DNA of 64,000 nucleotides from Acanthosoma haemorrhoidale (lineage: Eukaryota > Arthropoda > Insecta > Hemiptera > Acanthosomatidae): the NCBI GenBank assembly GCA_930367205.1, contig OV884009.1, positions 99,345,189 to 99,409,188 on the forward strand, given 5' to 3'. The notes under the pieces are model-generated. The model was not told the origin of the DNA, did no database searches, and saw only the letters and a program-made list of their open reading frames with translations. This document shows positions 37,201-48,180 of the stretch, piece by piece. How positions within the stretch are numbered: position 1 is the first letter of the stretch; each line of letters opens with the position of its first letter. A program made the position numbers and the translations under genes.

Positions 37201-37866
37201 AACAGACTGATCACAATTTTCACGGATAGCCAGGCAGCCATTGGCGCCCTGAGAAGCTATACGACCAGATCTTATTTGGTTGAGGAGTGTAAAAACAACT
37301 TAAACACACTCTCGCTAGCCAATAAGGTTAGAATCGACTGGGTGCCAGGACACACAGGCATCACAGGCAATGAGAAGGCAGATGGCCTTGCAAGGGTGGG
37401 CTCAGAACAGACACCTCTTGCACCTGAACCCATATGTGGTATCAGCCTCAGCTACGCTAAAAGGCGTATAAAATTAGCTTTAGAGGACAAGGCAAGACTT
37501 TCTTGGAGAGAAACTAAGAAACAGGAACACTCGAAACTGTTTCTTAATGGACCCTGTAAGAGAAGAAGCTCAGCACTTCTATCAATGGACAGGTGGACAC
37601 TCAAAAGTGTGACAGGACTCTATACAGGTCACTGTCGGTTAAATAAACACCTCTTTAATTTGGGGATAGTGGGATCACCAATCTGCAGATTCTGCAAGAA
37701 AGAGGGAGAAACGGCACGTCATATAATATGTGACTGTGATAACTTAGCTAGAAAGCGATACCTTCACTTTGGTAGTGATCGCATTGTAGACCCCAAACTA
37801 TGTGAACTGATCGATCCATTCAGTATCCTCAGATTTGCAAAGGCCGTGGGCCTGTCACATATATAG
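34267..37866 (+). CDS. LOA-like ORF2: endonuclease, reverse transcriptase, RNase H (1199 aa)
   Basis: This is the only long uninterrupted transposon frame in the window. An APE-type endonuclease spans about residues 1-225 (QINLHH, IQEPY, SLDANAHHQLWGS, SCSDHRYI). The RT spans about 450-780 (SYRPICLTS, FVDIEGAFDRT, GGCPQGGVLSPLLW, GYADDIAVL with the catalytic DD near residue 663). RNase H spans about 920-1060 (CYTDGSLTENGSGAGIW, FQAEVMAI, FTDSQAAIGAL, WVPGHTGITGNEKADGLA), with its D, E, D, D residues all present. A C-terminal CRFCKKEG...HIICDC zinc-binding motif lies near 1139-1157. The protein nicks target DNA and copies the element RNA there. RNase H plus the GCPQGGVLSPLLW block point to the LOA/I group. 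The ATG at 34267 is the first in frame and lies 5 nt after a probable ORF1 stop. The full-length, stop-free frame suggests recent insertion. Confidence 0.93.
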   Translation: MVVRLMQINLHHCIAACGVLQQYVRGKDIDVILIQEPYLYKGRMGGLAMRGYEIISVPERARACILHKSSLKMLPLWQYCSRDLAAAQMALNEGNQGGRLTIASVYLPYEERVPTEALSKLTEGTGLRGELIASLDANAHHQLWGSKNNNQRGECLVEYITSNDLDILNRGNIATFNNRIRSEVIDITLSTRTISLRVKGWHVSEEESCSDHRYIRFDLSGNITSEAVYRNPKLTNWETYYTQLEEEVKCCPRVVSSNWHLEHLNSTLTEAMIKSYTDNNTVCNVRSNRNCPWWNNELGKLRALTRKLFNAAKRSGRWDTYKRALTDYHKEVRKAKRRAWKKFCSEINDTTSMFRVNRILSKQSDRGVLGSVRVGGGYTDSEEGTLGALARAHFPGCGLMDTINNDPTNCEHTSCKGNWAEANKIVNSARVEWAINSFAPFKSPGTDGIFPALLQKGLPVIRPLILTLLRGSLALSYIPVSWRMAKVCYIPKPGKKSYDEPKSYRPICLTSFLMKTLEKVIDRHIRDGILVERPLHSAQFAYQAGKSCEIALHHLVSRIERSLVHKEIMAGIFVDIEGAFDRTPYNTMASALERKGISSLASSWINTMLENRILQSQLGQTKLWMKPVGGCPQGGVLSPLLWCLVVDSLLTNLNSAGFYAQGYADDIAVLIGGKFSETISELLSASMNLLRDWCEKNGLGINPQKINLCIFTNKRNAIVRPPYIGGTQVSISSEVKHLGVTLDRKLDWSKHIRNTTMKALRCLYACKRAVGRTWGLQPRMLFWLYTAAVRPMVLYASMVWWHRGSISKNRTLLGKLQRLSCLMITGAMSTTPTAAMEVLLNLNPLHIEVEAQALNVAYRLAKSGTRSKVMTHMRHGNLFRRIDEDEVLSMHSDLQVKKHTDVLYCAENTKTKPHKLCNGINCYTDGSLTENGSGAGIWRKDKPESGISIPLGRHTSVFQAEVMAINVCTQTLIGEGVRNRLITIFTDSQAAIGALRSYTTRSYLVEECKNNLNTLSLANKVRIDWVPGHTGITGNEKADGLARVGSEQTPLAPEPICGISLSYAKRRIKLALEDKARLSWRETKKQEHSKLFLNGPCKRRSSALLSMDRWTLKSVTGLYTGHCRLNKHLFNLGIVGSPICRFCKKEGETARHIICDCDNLARKRYLHFGSDRIVDPKLCELIDPFSILRFAKAVGLSHI

Positions 37867-37926
37867 GACAGGGACATGGACGGCGCACAATAGGTCTCAG
37901 TGAGGCCGCGGTGCACAAATGCCGGA

Positions 37927-37941
37927 ACAAATAATAATAAT

Positions 37942-38033
<92 letters not shown>
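37927..38033. repeat. (AAT)n then (AT)n tail
   Basis: About six AAT units (from 37929) run into about 86 bp of pure AT dinucleotides up to 38033. The AAT part is likely the 3' tail of the LOA-like element. The AT part is likely the pre-existing target microsatellite. Confidence 0.9.
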
Positions 38034-38035
<2 letters not shown>

Positions 38036-38218
38036 CAATAGAGATCTAAAATAGTTTTGAGTGCTCACAGGAGCATCCTACACGAATCAAATTCTCTTTT
38101 TCTAATGGGCACTTCTTATTTTTTTTTTTATAGAAATATGGATGGAGGATAAAAAGGTCAACTTTAGGAGAACTTCACTAAGTCCATTCATACCAAACTG
38201 TTTATTATAGGCTGTAAA

Positions 38219-40521
38219 CCAGGGGCAGTCAATGTTTTTGGATAGTGGGAAAAACTCACGGTTACATGTCGGGGTGCCAACACCCCCACTTATCTTAAAA
38301 AGTCAATTTACAGAATGAACAACATATGCATATTTCATGCAATAGGAAGAGGTAGTGAGGTAGTTCACCACAATTTTAGGTAGGTAGGTACCTATTTATT
38401 TTTTTAAATTCAAACAATCACAAAAAAATAATGTTAAAATCTTAATATTCAAGGAATTTAGTGTGAGCAGCGCCTGGTAAACAAGAGTAGCAAAAACACG
38501 AACCAACCAAGGTTCTTTAAATCAAATCATACGCAGCTACAGCTTAATGTGGAGCTTGTAATTGTTTTTTTTTTACTAACTGGTCAATGTAAGGATACTA
38601 CTGTCAATGCTAATCAAAGTAAATTTTTCAAATGAAAGTCAGTTAACGACACCCTGTTGTCATATTTTATCAAGTTCATCTTGAAGAGTGATTGCACGCA
38701 TAGATGTAGAACCAAAATGTCGACAAACGGAGCTCTTCATGTTTTAATAACTTACACAGCTCCAGATAATCCTGTGATTCGTTTTCGGTTATAATCTCAG
38801 CATACTTTGATGCAAGAACAACTTTGTGTTGTAGTTCAATACACTTTGCATTCCAGGAGAGTATGGCTGCAGTTGCATGTATGTATTGGAAAGGGGTTGA
38901 TACAAATATAAAAAAAAGCATTTTTCTCCCTTAAAGTCAGAGAATCTGGTTTTGAAGTATTAAAGTAAAGATGAAACTTTGATTTTATATATTTCGTAGT
39001 CAAGAGCCACTTCATACCCTTTGACAACCTTTGTCTCGAACGATGCAACATGAGACATCAGTATTGGTAAATGAATCGATTTACCTTGCAATCCAGTGTT
39101 CAACATGTTTAGATGTGCATTTATGTCACAGAGGAAAAGGAGAAGCCAAGGGATTCATTGTATTCAAGGAGGGGAGAGATGTGCTAAAGTTCTTCATTTT
39201 CTTTTAGGTAAGTAGAGACTTCATTGCGTAGTTTCCAGAACCTTTCCAAAAACTTTGCACAGAAGCAATTCCAGTTCCTTGGCACAAAGGGCTTCCTCGT
39301 GAATGAGGCAGTGGGATTTTAGAAGAGGCCTTTTCATAGTGCAATACAGCCCTTGTTTTTACCAACCTTAGAAAGAGCCCAAACAGACCATATGCTGTAT
39401 AATTGTTGCCAGTCCAAGTTTTTCCTTTAAGAGCGACTTTTAGGTTTTCAAAAACCTTCTCCCTTCACCTTCCTCCTGTAGCCATTGGAGATCAAGGAGT
39501 TCTGATGTTTCATGACTTTGTTAACCATCCAAACAAAATCACACAGCTGAGTAGATAATTTATTGTTGCAACTTTTGTCCAAAGCCACTGAAAAATATTT
39601 GGAACTCAAAAGCTTAAAAATTACCTGTGAGCTCACATCTTCTGCTATCTCGTCAATCCGCCACATTACTGTATTTTGAGAGAGGGCTTTTTTGTCCACT
39701 GGTTTAGAAATTTTCATAGGCTGTCTAATTTTTGTCAGTCCAAGTTATTCCGTCAAGAGCAATTTTTAGATCCCCAAACACCTTCTCCTGTAGTCGTTAT
39801 TGGAGGTCAAGGAGTTCTTCAGATGTTTCAAGATTCTTGTTGACCATACGAACAAAAACACCAAGCTGAGCAGATAATTTGTTGTCACAACTTTTGTTTA
39901 AAGTCTTGAAAAATATTTGCAACTCAAAAGCTTAAAATTACTCTTGTTTTCGAAGTCCTTTTCATATTTCCACTTGCTTGGGTGTAGTAGGGAGGCAAAA
40001 AAACCTTTAAGCTGCCTGACATCAATTCTCTTATTGTCAACCTTAGGACATATTTATTTATCCTTGCCAGCGGTGCCATTGTACTCATCCTAACCGGCCC
40101 CACACTAAAAACAACTATATTTGTTTAAGTGATAACACTTCTACCACTCCTTGTAGGTATTGCATAGACCAATTTTGTTTGTATCCAGTGACTATACAAT
40201 ATAATGTCATAAACATTCAATTTCATGTTTTCCCGCAACATTTTGTAATTCATTATTACTTTGAGTAGGTACAAGAGTTAGGATGAAAATTGTTGTGTAT
40301 ATTATATAAATTAAGTTGTTTTAGAAATTATCACACTGTAAAAAATTATTAATTTCTAAAACATACAAGCCTGATAAACAAAATTTCACTAGGGATATAA
40401 ACTAAGAATTAAAACCCATTAAAGAATTAAAAGTAAAAAAAATATCAGTCTGATGTTTTATAAATATATATACCTTAAAACTCAATCAATGATGATTGAT
40501 TAGCCGTCGACTGCCCGTATC
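38219..40521 (-). mobile_element. hAT-superfamily DNA transposon relic (ZBED5/GTF2IRD2-like transposase)
   Basis: Minus-strand coding includes KKALSQNTVMWRIDEIAEDV and SSKYFSVALDKSCN at 39717-39448, the block (R.edIs.di...L..s.yFslaLDEStD) of hAT transposases that gave rise to host ZBED5-type genes. The last aspartate of the LDEStD block is not preserved in this copy. Lower down (39361-38650) come AHLNMLNTGLQGK and LQDELDKI-like text in broken frames. The ends look like imperfect terminal inverted repeats: CAGGGGCAGTC at 38220, and the complement of GACTGCCCGTA at 40509-40519. No clear 8-bp target duplication was found. Stops and an internal duplication show that it is inactive. Confidence 0.75.
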
Positions 40522-41591
40522 AAAAAAATATAATGAAAAACATTAACTTATTATGTAACAGTCATCTTTCTGTCTTTTCAATTGTGGAAAGCATGGTTAA
40601 TGTATTTATGTTGCTTGGCTTTGCAAATGAATATTTTAATTCTACTTGCACCAGTAAATGGTTGTTCAGGACAAGAGAGTGATGAACAAGAACAATGTTG
40701 GAATGAGACGTACATGTAAAAAAACCATCTCCATACAAAGTTAGTTGCTGGGTAGTTGAGGATGCATTGAAATCCCTCCCCTCTACTGTTAATAAAATTT
40801 TATCCCCTCCAAAAAAAAAAATATAACAGATCAGGTTTATTACCAGGAGGGATGTAAAGTAAAGTTTTTTTTGTGATTTGTATTTTTCTATATCCTAGTA
40901 TCACACATATCATCTGACATTGTATATAATGTTCTTTACCCTTGTCTCTTCTCTACTTCAATACTATACAGGAGCAATTATTCTTGACATTAATAGTAAG
41001 AGCTATACTTTAGTAGCCTCTAATTTTATAATCCATCATCTTCTGTTACCATAATTACATAAATGTCACTATTTGAAATAACTTTCCATAGTTCTATGTG
41101 CTTGGTTCAGGTATGATTTAATTAGTGTGTTCTTTAAGGGATGGCCATCAGGTCTTGATCACCCCTAAAACACCTAGTGCTCATCACTCACGGTCTAGGA
41201 GACTCCAACAAAGCAAAAATGTTTCAAAATCAAACTCTAAGTTTCTATATTAGAATTTTTAATTCAAAGTCAAGTGTAAGTTTTAGTAGTGAAGGAATTT
41301 AAGAATTGCAATTTATTAGACTATAGACCCTGGAGCTCTGTGAAGGGTTTCTTCCTGAACGGTCTGAGCTACCTGAATATAATACCAATAAATGGGTTAG
41401 AACCTAAAAACAATTGGAATAATGAATAAATATAAGACTGTGACATAGAAAGTTTTTTCAATTAAATATTTATCATTAAGTTTTCAATAAATTAAAAAAA
41501 TATTAATGCTGATCATTATTTGCGCCAAAATATTCATTATATCCTTTAAAAATGACTGATTACTTTTTCAATTTGTGATACTTTTACTTAC
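40522..41591. other. Unassigned intron sequence
   Basis: AT-rich. Nothing was recognised apart from the exon 4 donor at its right end. Confidence 0.4.
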
Positions 41592-41736
41592 CATTGCCAC
41601 AGGTAACAGAGCATAATGATGCTGGTTCAACAACCCAGTGATACAAGGGCTGAGCACAAGTAGAACCATCCCCACCACAGACTCCACAAATATCAACTCT
41701 TGCTTCAGAACCAATCATCAGATCACAACCAACTCT
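41592..41736 (-). CDS. ADAMTS-like gene, exon 4: end of cysteine-rich module joined to second TSP1 repeat
   Basis: This 145-nt exon (codons 152-199 plus one base) follows a TTAG acceptor and ends at a GTAAGT donor in phase 1. It completes the cysteine-rich module with RVGCDLMIG and [13 protein letters not shown], where ADAMTS family proteins have GxCNGDGSTC. It then continues in the same exon as [17 protein letters not shown], the start of a second TSP1 repeat. In known ADAMTS and ADAMTSL proteins a spacer module of roughly 100 or more residues lies between GDGSTC and this TSP1 repeat. Here only AQPLY separates them. The alternative acceptor two bases downstream (AGAG) would break the frame. 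Confidence 0.92.
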
Positions 41737-44385
41737 CTAATTGATATAATGAACAATTAAAATAGGTAATTGTATAATAAATAAGAGCTATTGATCGAAT
41801 AATTGAATAGAAGTTTTGTTTGCATAACACACAAATACAAACAAATTGTACATAAATAAGTATTCAAGCTTATGACTTATATATATCACTGATCATAACA
41901 GTAAAATATCTAGCAACAATAAAACGGCATCGTGTAAAGTGATGAATATTAATTATAACACCAAATATAAAATTCAAGATTAAATTCTTGTTCCCGAAAC
42001 GGGTTTCCAGACTTTTTTGGGCTTGCCTGAGTCTGATTCTGTAAAATCATTATAAAAGAGATTCCCAACTCCGTGCTATGCTTTCTCATAATCAAAAAGG
42101 AAATATCTAGGCCAACACAGCCCTGATTTCCAGAGCTTAAAGCAGTTACCGACATATATTTATATAAATATTATGTATTAGTGGTGGTGGAATTGGAATA
42201 CACTGAGCAATCCAGAAAATAGCAATCGATTGGAGAATGCAAGTCATAGGAGGAAGACAAGTCATCTTAGAAATACGTGGCGGTGATAAGTGCAAGCGGA
42301 AGTAAAATGAACTGACAAGTCATGAATGGAAGTAAAGGGTCCTCAGGTTTGACAGAAACAGATGCTGCAACATGATCAAGGCTCTATGGTCCTTCATCAA
42401 GGCTGATTGCTCCGTCTACTGGAGCTAAAGGACTTATAATGGAATGGGAAAGTGATGTCCTCTATTATTTATATTTTACTAGTTTAGTTCTAAGGTACTT
42501 ATAATTAACAGTCATCATATAGTGCATAGCCCAATATTAATTGGACATTTTCTGGTGAGATAAAAGAAAAATATTTGCTATAACATCAGTCAATATAGAG
42601 CAGAAAAAACACCAAAGTACAGAAATCTATTTCAGGAATATCATATCTTTTAGCTGACATAGCTAAAAAATGGGGATTGCAACTAATCCATTGTTGAAGA
42701 CGTATTCATGCTAGTAGCCATGACTTGTGACAGTTGCAAAACAGGCTGCAACAACAGTTGCAAAAGGACAACTCAACAGATTGGGAAAGGGTGTTGAGGA
42801 TTGTGCAAGGATCCTGCACTAGGAGATCCTATGCTTTTCCTTCCTTACCAGTTCTATTTACTGAGGCCCATTTTTATTGTGCTGCTACCTTTGGTCTCGT
42901 GGGCAAATATATTATATATATAAATACGTACATATAGGTATACAAATATATTCAATGTATGAACATATATATGCATGGAAATATGTACCTATCTATCGAT
43001 ACATATATCTTTTCACCTACCTTACCAGATAACCACGCCTCTACGCTCAAGTTGAATGATTAAAATAATTTATTTATTTGTTAAATCAATTAAAACAAGA
43101 ACATAACACAACTTATTCTATACCTTAGAATTACTTTATCAATTACTTTACATTTAGATATAACCAATAGGAGATAGAGTTAATAGGTCCTGCAGTAGTC
43201 CAGAATATTTGGTAATCCAACAACCGTATATAACGACAACATATTTGTAAGATTATCAAGATTGGGATGTACTCAAATATTTATTCATGTCCTGAAATTG
43301 GGTCTCATTTTCTTATTGAGGATTATCAAAAGTCCTATCTTGCTTTTTCCTTTTCTTCTTTGACTACTTCTTCTGTTTCTTTATAAATTTCAGATAATTC
43401 TTTTGTTTCTTCTTTTATTTCATCAAACCTCTTATTCAACAGTGATAGTATTTCAATTATAATCCAGAATTATAATGGAAAAACGGAGTATGGGGCTCCT
43501 CACACTGTACCTTCATTGTGGGACTTTTTGAAAAACTCTTCCTGTTCTGGAGTCATTTTTACATGGACCAGGGGAAAAAAATATCTCAGATTCAACTTAT
43601 AACAGTACTAAAGAACAACCACCAAAAGCTACACCCACCAATGAAGGATATCTTCCCCTGGATCTAAACACGCAGATAGTGGACACAAACGACACAATAA
43701 AAAGAAAAATACAAGATATAATTCAAATATATAGCGGGATAAAGAAGAGAAACAAAGAAGCAAGCACTACCACTTTTTGAGGTGTTGGACTATGGATTAA
43801 TTTCTTTTAATCGAGTTAGGTTTTATCGCAAATTGTCATTTAATGTGATATTTCTCGTTAAACCCAAAATCTGGTGAGGTATTCCTGACTCTAAAAATTG
43901 TACTTAAAGGTAATTTAAAAGGAAACTATGGGTTTGGGTTGGTGGGATGAAGGATAGGAGCGGTGAAGGGGAGGTAGGAACAAACCCACAGAGCCAGATT
44001 GATACTATTTCAACTGTTTCTTTTTGGTTCTTGGATAGCAAAGGCAACCTTGCTGGTCAGGTTGTTCATGCCTGAACGTGTTCTATGAGGTACTGGGAAT
44101 GAGCATAAGTACGATTACTGTCACATTTGATCATGATTCAACATGAAGGAAGTTCAGGTTCTTTGTTTAATATACGTCAATCACTCTCATGCTGCATTAT
44201 GGATTTAAACTTAACTGTGCTTATTTTTTTATTCTTTCATAATTATGGCTTCATGAGGTTGTGTTATTTTTGCTGACAATTTTTATTTGTTATGGTGCGC
44301 ACACAATTATAAATGAACAATGAAACATAAGTGACTTTGTTAAGAAAGTATATTCTGCTTCTTTGAAGTAAAAACTTTGAGATCA
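41737..44385. other. Unassigned intron sequence
   Basis: Mostly AT-rich with no recognised domain. At 42905-43010 an imperfect ATATGTAC/ATATATA-rich stretch is a decayed microsatellite. The open frame at 42734-42937 has no family I recognise. Confidence 0.35.
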
Positions 44386-44389
44386 AAAA

Positions 44390-44885
44390 AATGCCTGGGC
44401 TCCTTGTGAGGTGTGCACGTGTAACGAAGATCTGGTTTAAAGGTAAGAAATAATCCTCCTATGATGTGGTATGAACAGCAGAACCACTCAACCGATTGCT
44501 ACTTATGTTCGGTAGACAAAAAAGGGTTCAATACACAAAACAAAAAAGAAATAACTTACCCAAACCTCAATTCAGCTACTTGTCCAGTGTTTCCCTTAAC
44601 TACCAGTACCACATCTACCCTTAAGTACGGATATCATATTTGAGCCAGAGGACAAAGACATAGTGCCAACCTAGGAAGAATCTGATTCTAATTGGCCCCA
44701 ACTTTTTTTCATATCAAGCTCAATGACATAGTTTGAAACTTCGGCCTTTTGAAAGATGCAACTGAATTGTTGAGGTGAATACTCATAAATAAACACAAGT
44801 TGTCTCCAGGAACTTCATTTGAAGCCTTCAACATTTGCAAAAAAAAACTGTACTTGATGGAAAAAAAAAAGGATTTTTTTAATTC
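44390..44885 (+). pseudogene. Relic of a repetitive arthropod protein family (unnamed)
   Basis: The frame 44461-44643 reads MWYEQQNHSTDCYLCSVDKK then YPNLNSATCPVFPL. After a stop and frameshift it continues with NDIVxNFGLLKDATELL and INKHKLSPGTSFEAF to about 44880. From memory, many arthropod and cnidarian genomes contain multi-copy predicted proteins with the order DHxTDCYFCxVxxxGxNxKNKxxIxYPNxPSAxRPVPH...LNDLVRDLxLxKxxAELLxSRL. This copy is degenerate. Whether the family is a transposon component is not established here. Confidence 0.6.
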
Positions 44886-45139
44886 ATCACACCAAAAAAC
44901 CTAATGTAACAGAAATATCCCATGCAGCTGTTTATGATTTTTTTTTGGCAGATCTATATAATTTACAATTTAAAATAACTAAATTAAATTCAAATTTATT
45001 CAATAAGAACAGTAACACTATAACAAATTCTTTACATTTTATTTTAGAAAATATGTAAGATTATTAATTTTATGTTTCTCTTAAACATTATAAATATTTT
45101 TTAAACGATTCACCACTTTGTAAGAAAATTAAAGCATAC

Positions 45140-45370
45140 CTGGCATTTACCATTAACACAGAGGTCTAGTGTCCCAGGTTTGCATCGGGTACCATCTTGA
45201 ACTTGAGGAGCAAGTGTAGCTATTAACCCTGTATTTGCAATGCAACGCAACTCACAAGGATCGTCTTGAGGTCCTCGGAACGAGCTCCAATCGAGGATCT
45301 GTCCTTCATATGGAATTTCATTAAATGAAGCACATTGCTGATCTCTAAATTCAACTCCATCTGGACATGC
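45140..45370 (-). CDS. ADAMTS-like gene, exon 3: ADAMTS cysteine-rich module
   Basis: This 231-nt exon (codons 75-151, phase 0 at both ends) follows acceptor CAAACAG and ends at a GTATGC donor. Landmarks in order are FRDQQCASFN, YEGQILDW, DDPCELRC, LAPQVQDGTRC and LDLCVNGKCQ. These are the signature blocks of the ADAMTS/ADAMTSL cysteine-rich domain. The LAPxVxDGTRC block is closest to what I recall of ADAMTSL1 and ADAMTSL3 (punctin group), which lack the protease. This is the strongest single piece of evidence for the gene's identity. No stop or frameshift interrupts it, so the gene looks functional. Confidence 0.95.
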
Positions 45371-45880
45371 CTGTTTGAAACAGTTTGAAAAACTTTGTTA
45401 AATAACTTAACTTAACATTTAAAATTTTGGTTTTGTTTTGGTAGCTTCTTCTCAAAAGAAATCCACTTTTAACTGATATTTAATTCTTCCTTACAGCGGA
45501 GGTCCTCAGAGGCTTCTTGGCCCAAGCTTTTTAAAGCAGAAACCTCTGAAGAAGTATCCTGCAAACATTACAAAATGCGTCACAAAATAGACACCGTTAC
45601 AGAAGAAAAAGCAAATTTGAAATGAGATCCCAGAGAAGAAATTTATAAAGCAAATCATATAATCAAAAATGTAAAAATCAGCTGACTGGAAAATTTTAAA
45701 TAAAAATAATATATTGTAACAATATTTTTATGATGATAAAGAAAAGGTATAATATGTATTGTTAAAACCTCAAATATGAAAACTGGTATACCTAAGAATG
45801 ATTGATCTGAGAAACAAAAGGATATGGTGAGGGAAAGTGTTGCTCAAGCAGGTAGCTTGTGTCTAGTGCAAGAAAAACAC
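45371..45880. other. Unassigned intron sequence upstream of exon 3
   Basis: No feature was recognised beyond the exon 3 acceptor region. Confidence 0.4.
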
Positions 45881-45899
45881 AGAGGCCACATCGGGGTAC

Positions 45900-47600
45900 T
45901 TACCGCTGCGTTATAAAATAGCTTATTATGGAAGTGAAATGAAAAAACAGTATGCTGGAATCTTGTCCCCTAAGAGCAAGAAGAAGGAACAAAATAGGAA
46001 TGTAGAGGATACCAAAATGGTAAGGAGGCTTTTTGGTCATGATAGTACTGAAGAGGAGGGATCCAAGCAAGTATTGGCAACGGGTGGTTGTGTACAGCCA
46101 TTCCAACCCGGAGTAGTGCTGGGAAATGCGACAGTTTTGGAGGATCTGAAGTATAAAAATTCATCAACTGCCTTAACCAAACCTTGAGATCTTCAAAGAA
46201 GGCACGATATACTACACAACCATAGTTAAAATGGGGTAATACAAGAGATGAAACCAGGTTTGGCACATATGTAATAGGAGGAGTTGAGCAGTTTTAGGGT
46301 GGAAATGTAGGCTTTCCGGGATAGAGTTTGGCCAATGACCAAACCTAGATTTTTGACTGATGTGAAGAATTGGATAGGCCAAGCATTGATAGTGAAAATA
46401 TCATTTAGGGTTTTGAGGGGATGTTTAACAACGACAATTGCTTCGGATTTATAAACTAAAGATTCTGGACAGAGAACCAAGCTCTAATTCGGTTCAGATC
46501 TTTCTAAATCAATAGGGAGGCGCATTTGGAGCTGACTAGGAATGAAGGACAGGTAAATTTGGGAGTTGTTGGCATGTAGGTGGAATGGGCAGTGATGGAT
46601 AGATGTATGGAGGTCATTGATAAATCCTGAAGTACACCGCAAGACAATGAGTTGACGGATTGATTTAAACTGAATAAATTGACGTCACTGAATAAAAATA
46701 CATAAATCATAGTTTCAACAGAAGGATGGAGTGATCAAGGGTGCCTTAGTAAAGTCTAATAGGATAAGGATAGTTATAAGTTGTTGGCCAATGGTGTATC
46801 GAAGGTCTTGCATGATTTAGGTAAGAGCAGATTGGGTGGGAAATCCTGCAGGAATCTAAACTGGAAGGGATTTTTTAGAATTGTGTTTTTAGAAATAATG
46901 AAATTTGGGATTGAAATAGTCTTTCGAGAGGTTTGGAAAGGTTAGAGAGAATTGAAATAGGCCAATAGTTTTTGGGGGAGGGAGGGGGGTTAAGAACTTT
47001 GTGGAAGATCATTTGCTCTTTTCCAAGAATAAGGTAATGTGATGTTTTGAAGAGAAAAATTATAAATGTGAAGCAATACGGGAAGAATTTTAGGGAGACA
47101 GAGGGAATGCCATCTGGACCAACGGAGTTCGTTCTTTATTTCATAATTGAGGAAATGAGGTCAGAAGGAGAAATGTAAGAAAAAAAGAAGTCGTTTGGGT
47201 GGAAAATAATGGTGGTGTTGATTGGACTGGGTGGTGCAGGAGGACTGTTGAGGTGTTGCGATGAAGCCATTGGGATGGACAGAATGTACAGAAATGAGAA
47301 CGAGGTCATCAGAAGGCATTTGGTTTGATGAGAGAAAATTTGCAGAAGAGGTCTTATTTGGTGCTAGAAACCTTAACCGAGATAATGTCTCGGGAAAGAA
47401 TTGATTGGGCAAGACGGGTTTTGGCCTGAGTGAGATTGCAAAGGGTTTCAAAGAGGGATTAATCTATGGGTAACTGGTGTGGATAACATTGCTACGTTCC
47501 TGTCTCAATAAATCTTTAAGTTACTGAGTCAACCATGGAGCTGGGGTAAAACAGGTTCAGAAAATCTTCAAAGGGGCTTGCTTGTTAAGGTTGGTAAGGA
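45900..47600 (-). pseudogene. CR1-like non-LTR retrotransposon reverse transcriptase, decayed
   Basis: In minus-strand order: broken text from about 47550, an RT start near 47100-46780 (ending PFQFRFLQDFPPN, equivalent to PFQSGFRxxHST), then HLHANNSQIYLSF near 46600, equivalent to the region after the YADD block. Then VKNLGLVIGQTLSRKAYIST (46370-46310) and LVSSLVLPHFNYGCVVYRAF (46255-46200) match the VKnLGvilD..Lsw..HI...LvlSrLDYCN thumb block. Open frames at 46226-46480 and 45970-46266 overlap across a frameshift. It is inactive. Confidence 0.75.
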
Positions 47601-48180
47601 GATTAGTAGTAAGTAAATCAGCCATAAGGCCAACAGAGGTGAAGGGATATAAAAGTTCCCATTGCGTTGTCTCTAGATCAGATTGGACAGTCCCGAATAT
47701 CAGATTCGATTCACTGTTATAGTAGGTGATATTCCAGGGGGAGGATCCAGATTGAATGGTTGGGAAGTGAGATGGTGATATATTAATTATGAACTTTTTT
47801 TGAATATCCTTTTATTCTTAATAAATAAGGAAGTCAACATTTTAGCAAAGACCGGGTATCGTTATGACATATAGCCTGAATTTTTACATGATGTAGATTA
47901 AAAAGATGCTTTATCAAAGGAACAACTGCACTAATTAAGACATGACATATCTAGTGCCACCTATAAAAACATCACCAAATGGTTTGACTTTTATTTAAAT
48001 AAATACTTGTTTGTTCTATGTTATACTAAATTTCAATAGGAGCAGTTTTATACTTATTGTATACATATGACAAAACAGCAATACAATGTGGAAACCTATA
48101 TAAACACATTGTATAAATAATTAAATTATTATGCACAGTTACATATGTGCAGAAATTGTTAGAAGACAACTTACTGGAGA
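47601..48180. other. Unassigned intron sequence
   Basis: AT-rich. Nothing was recognised. Confidence 0.35.

Larger units (their letters stand above)
34243..38033 (+). mobile_element. LOA-like non-LTR retrotransposon, 5'-truncated, with intact ORF2
   Basis: The element begins at ATCGGGGGCCG right after a (TA)n run and ends with a short 3' UTR followed by (AAT)n and a long (AT)n tract. The first bases can be read as the end of an upstream frame (SGADGH then TGA at 34262), just before the ORF2 ATG at 34267. This implies that ORF1 existed and is lost by 5' truncation. The element therefore lies between two TA-rich runs, suggesting insertion into an (AT)n microsatellite. Confidence 0.8.

Noticed and set aside
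37829..38068. Minus frame of alternating isoleucine and tyrosine
   Set aside because: It is translation of the (AT)n tract.
38219..40521. An 8-bp target duplication for the hAT relic
   Set aside because: The sequences next to the two proposed ends do not match, so the borders remain provisional.
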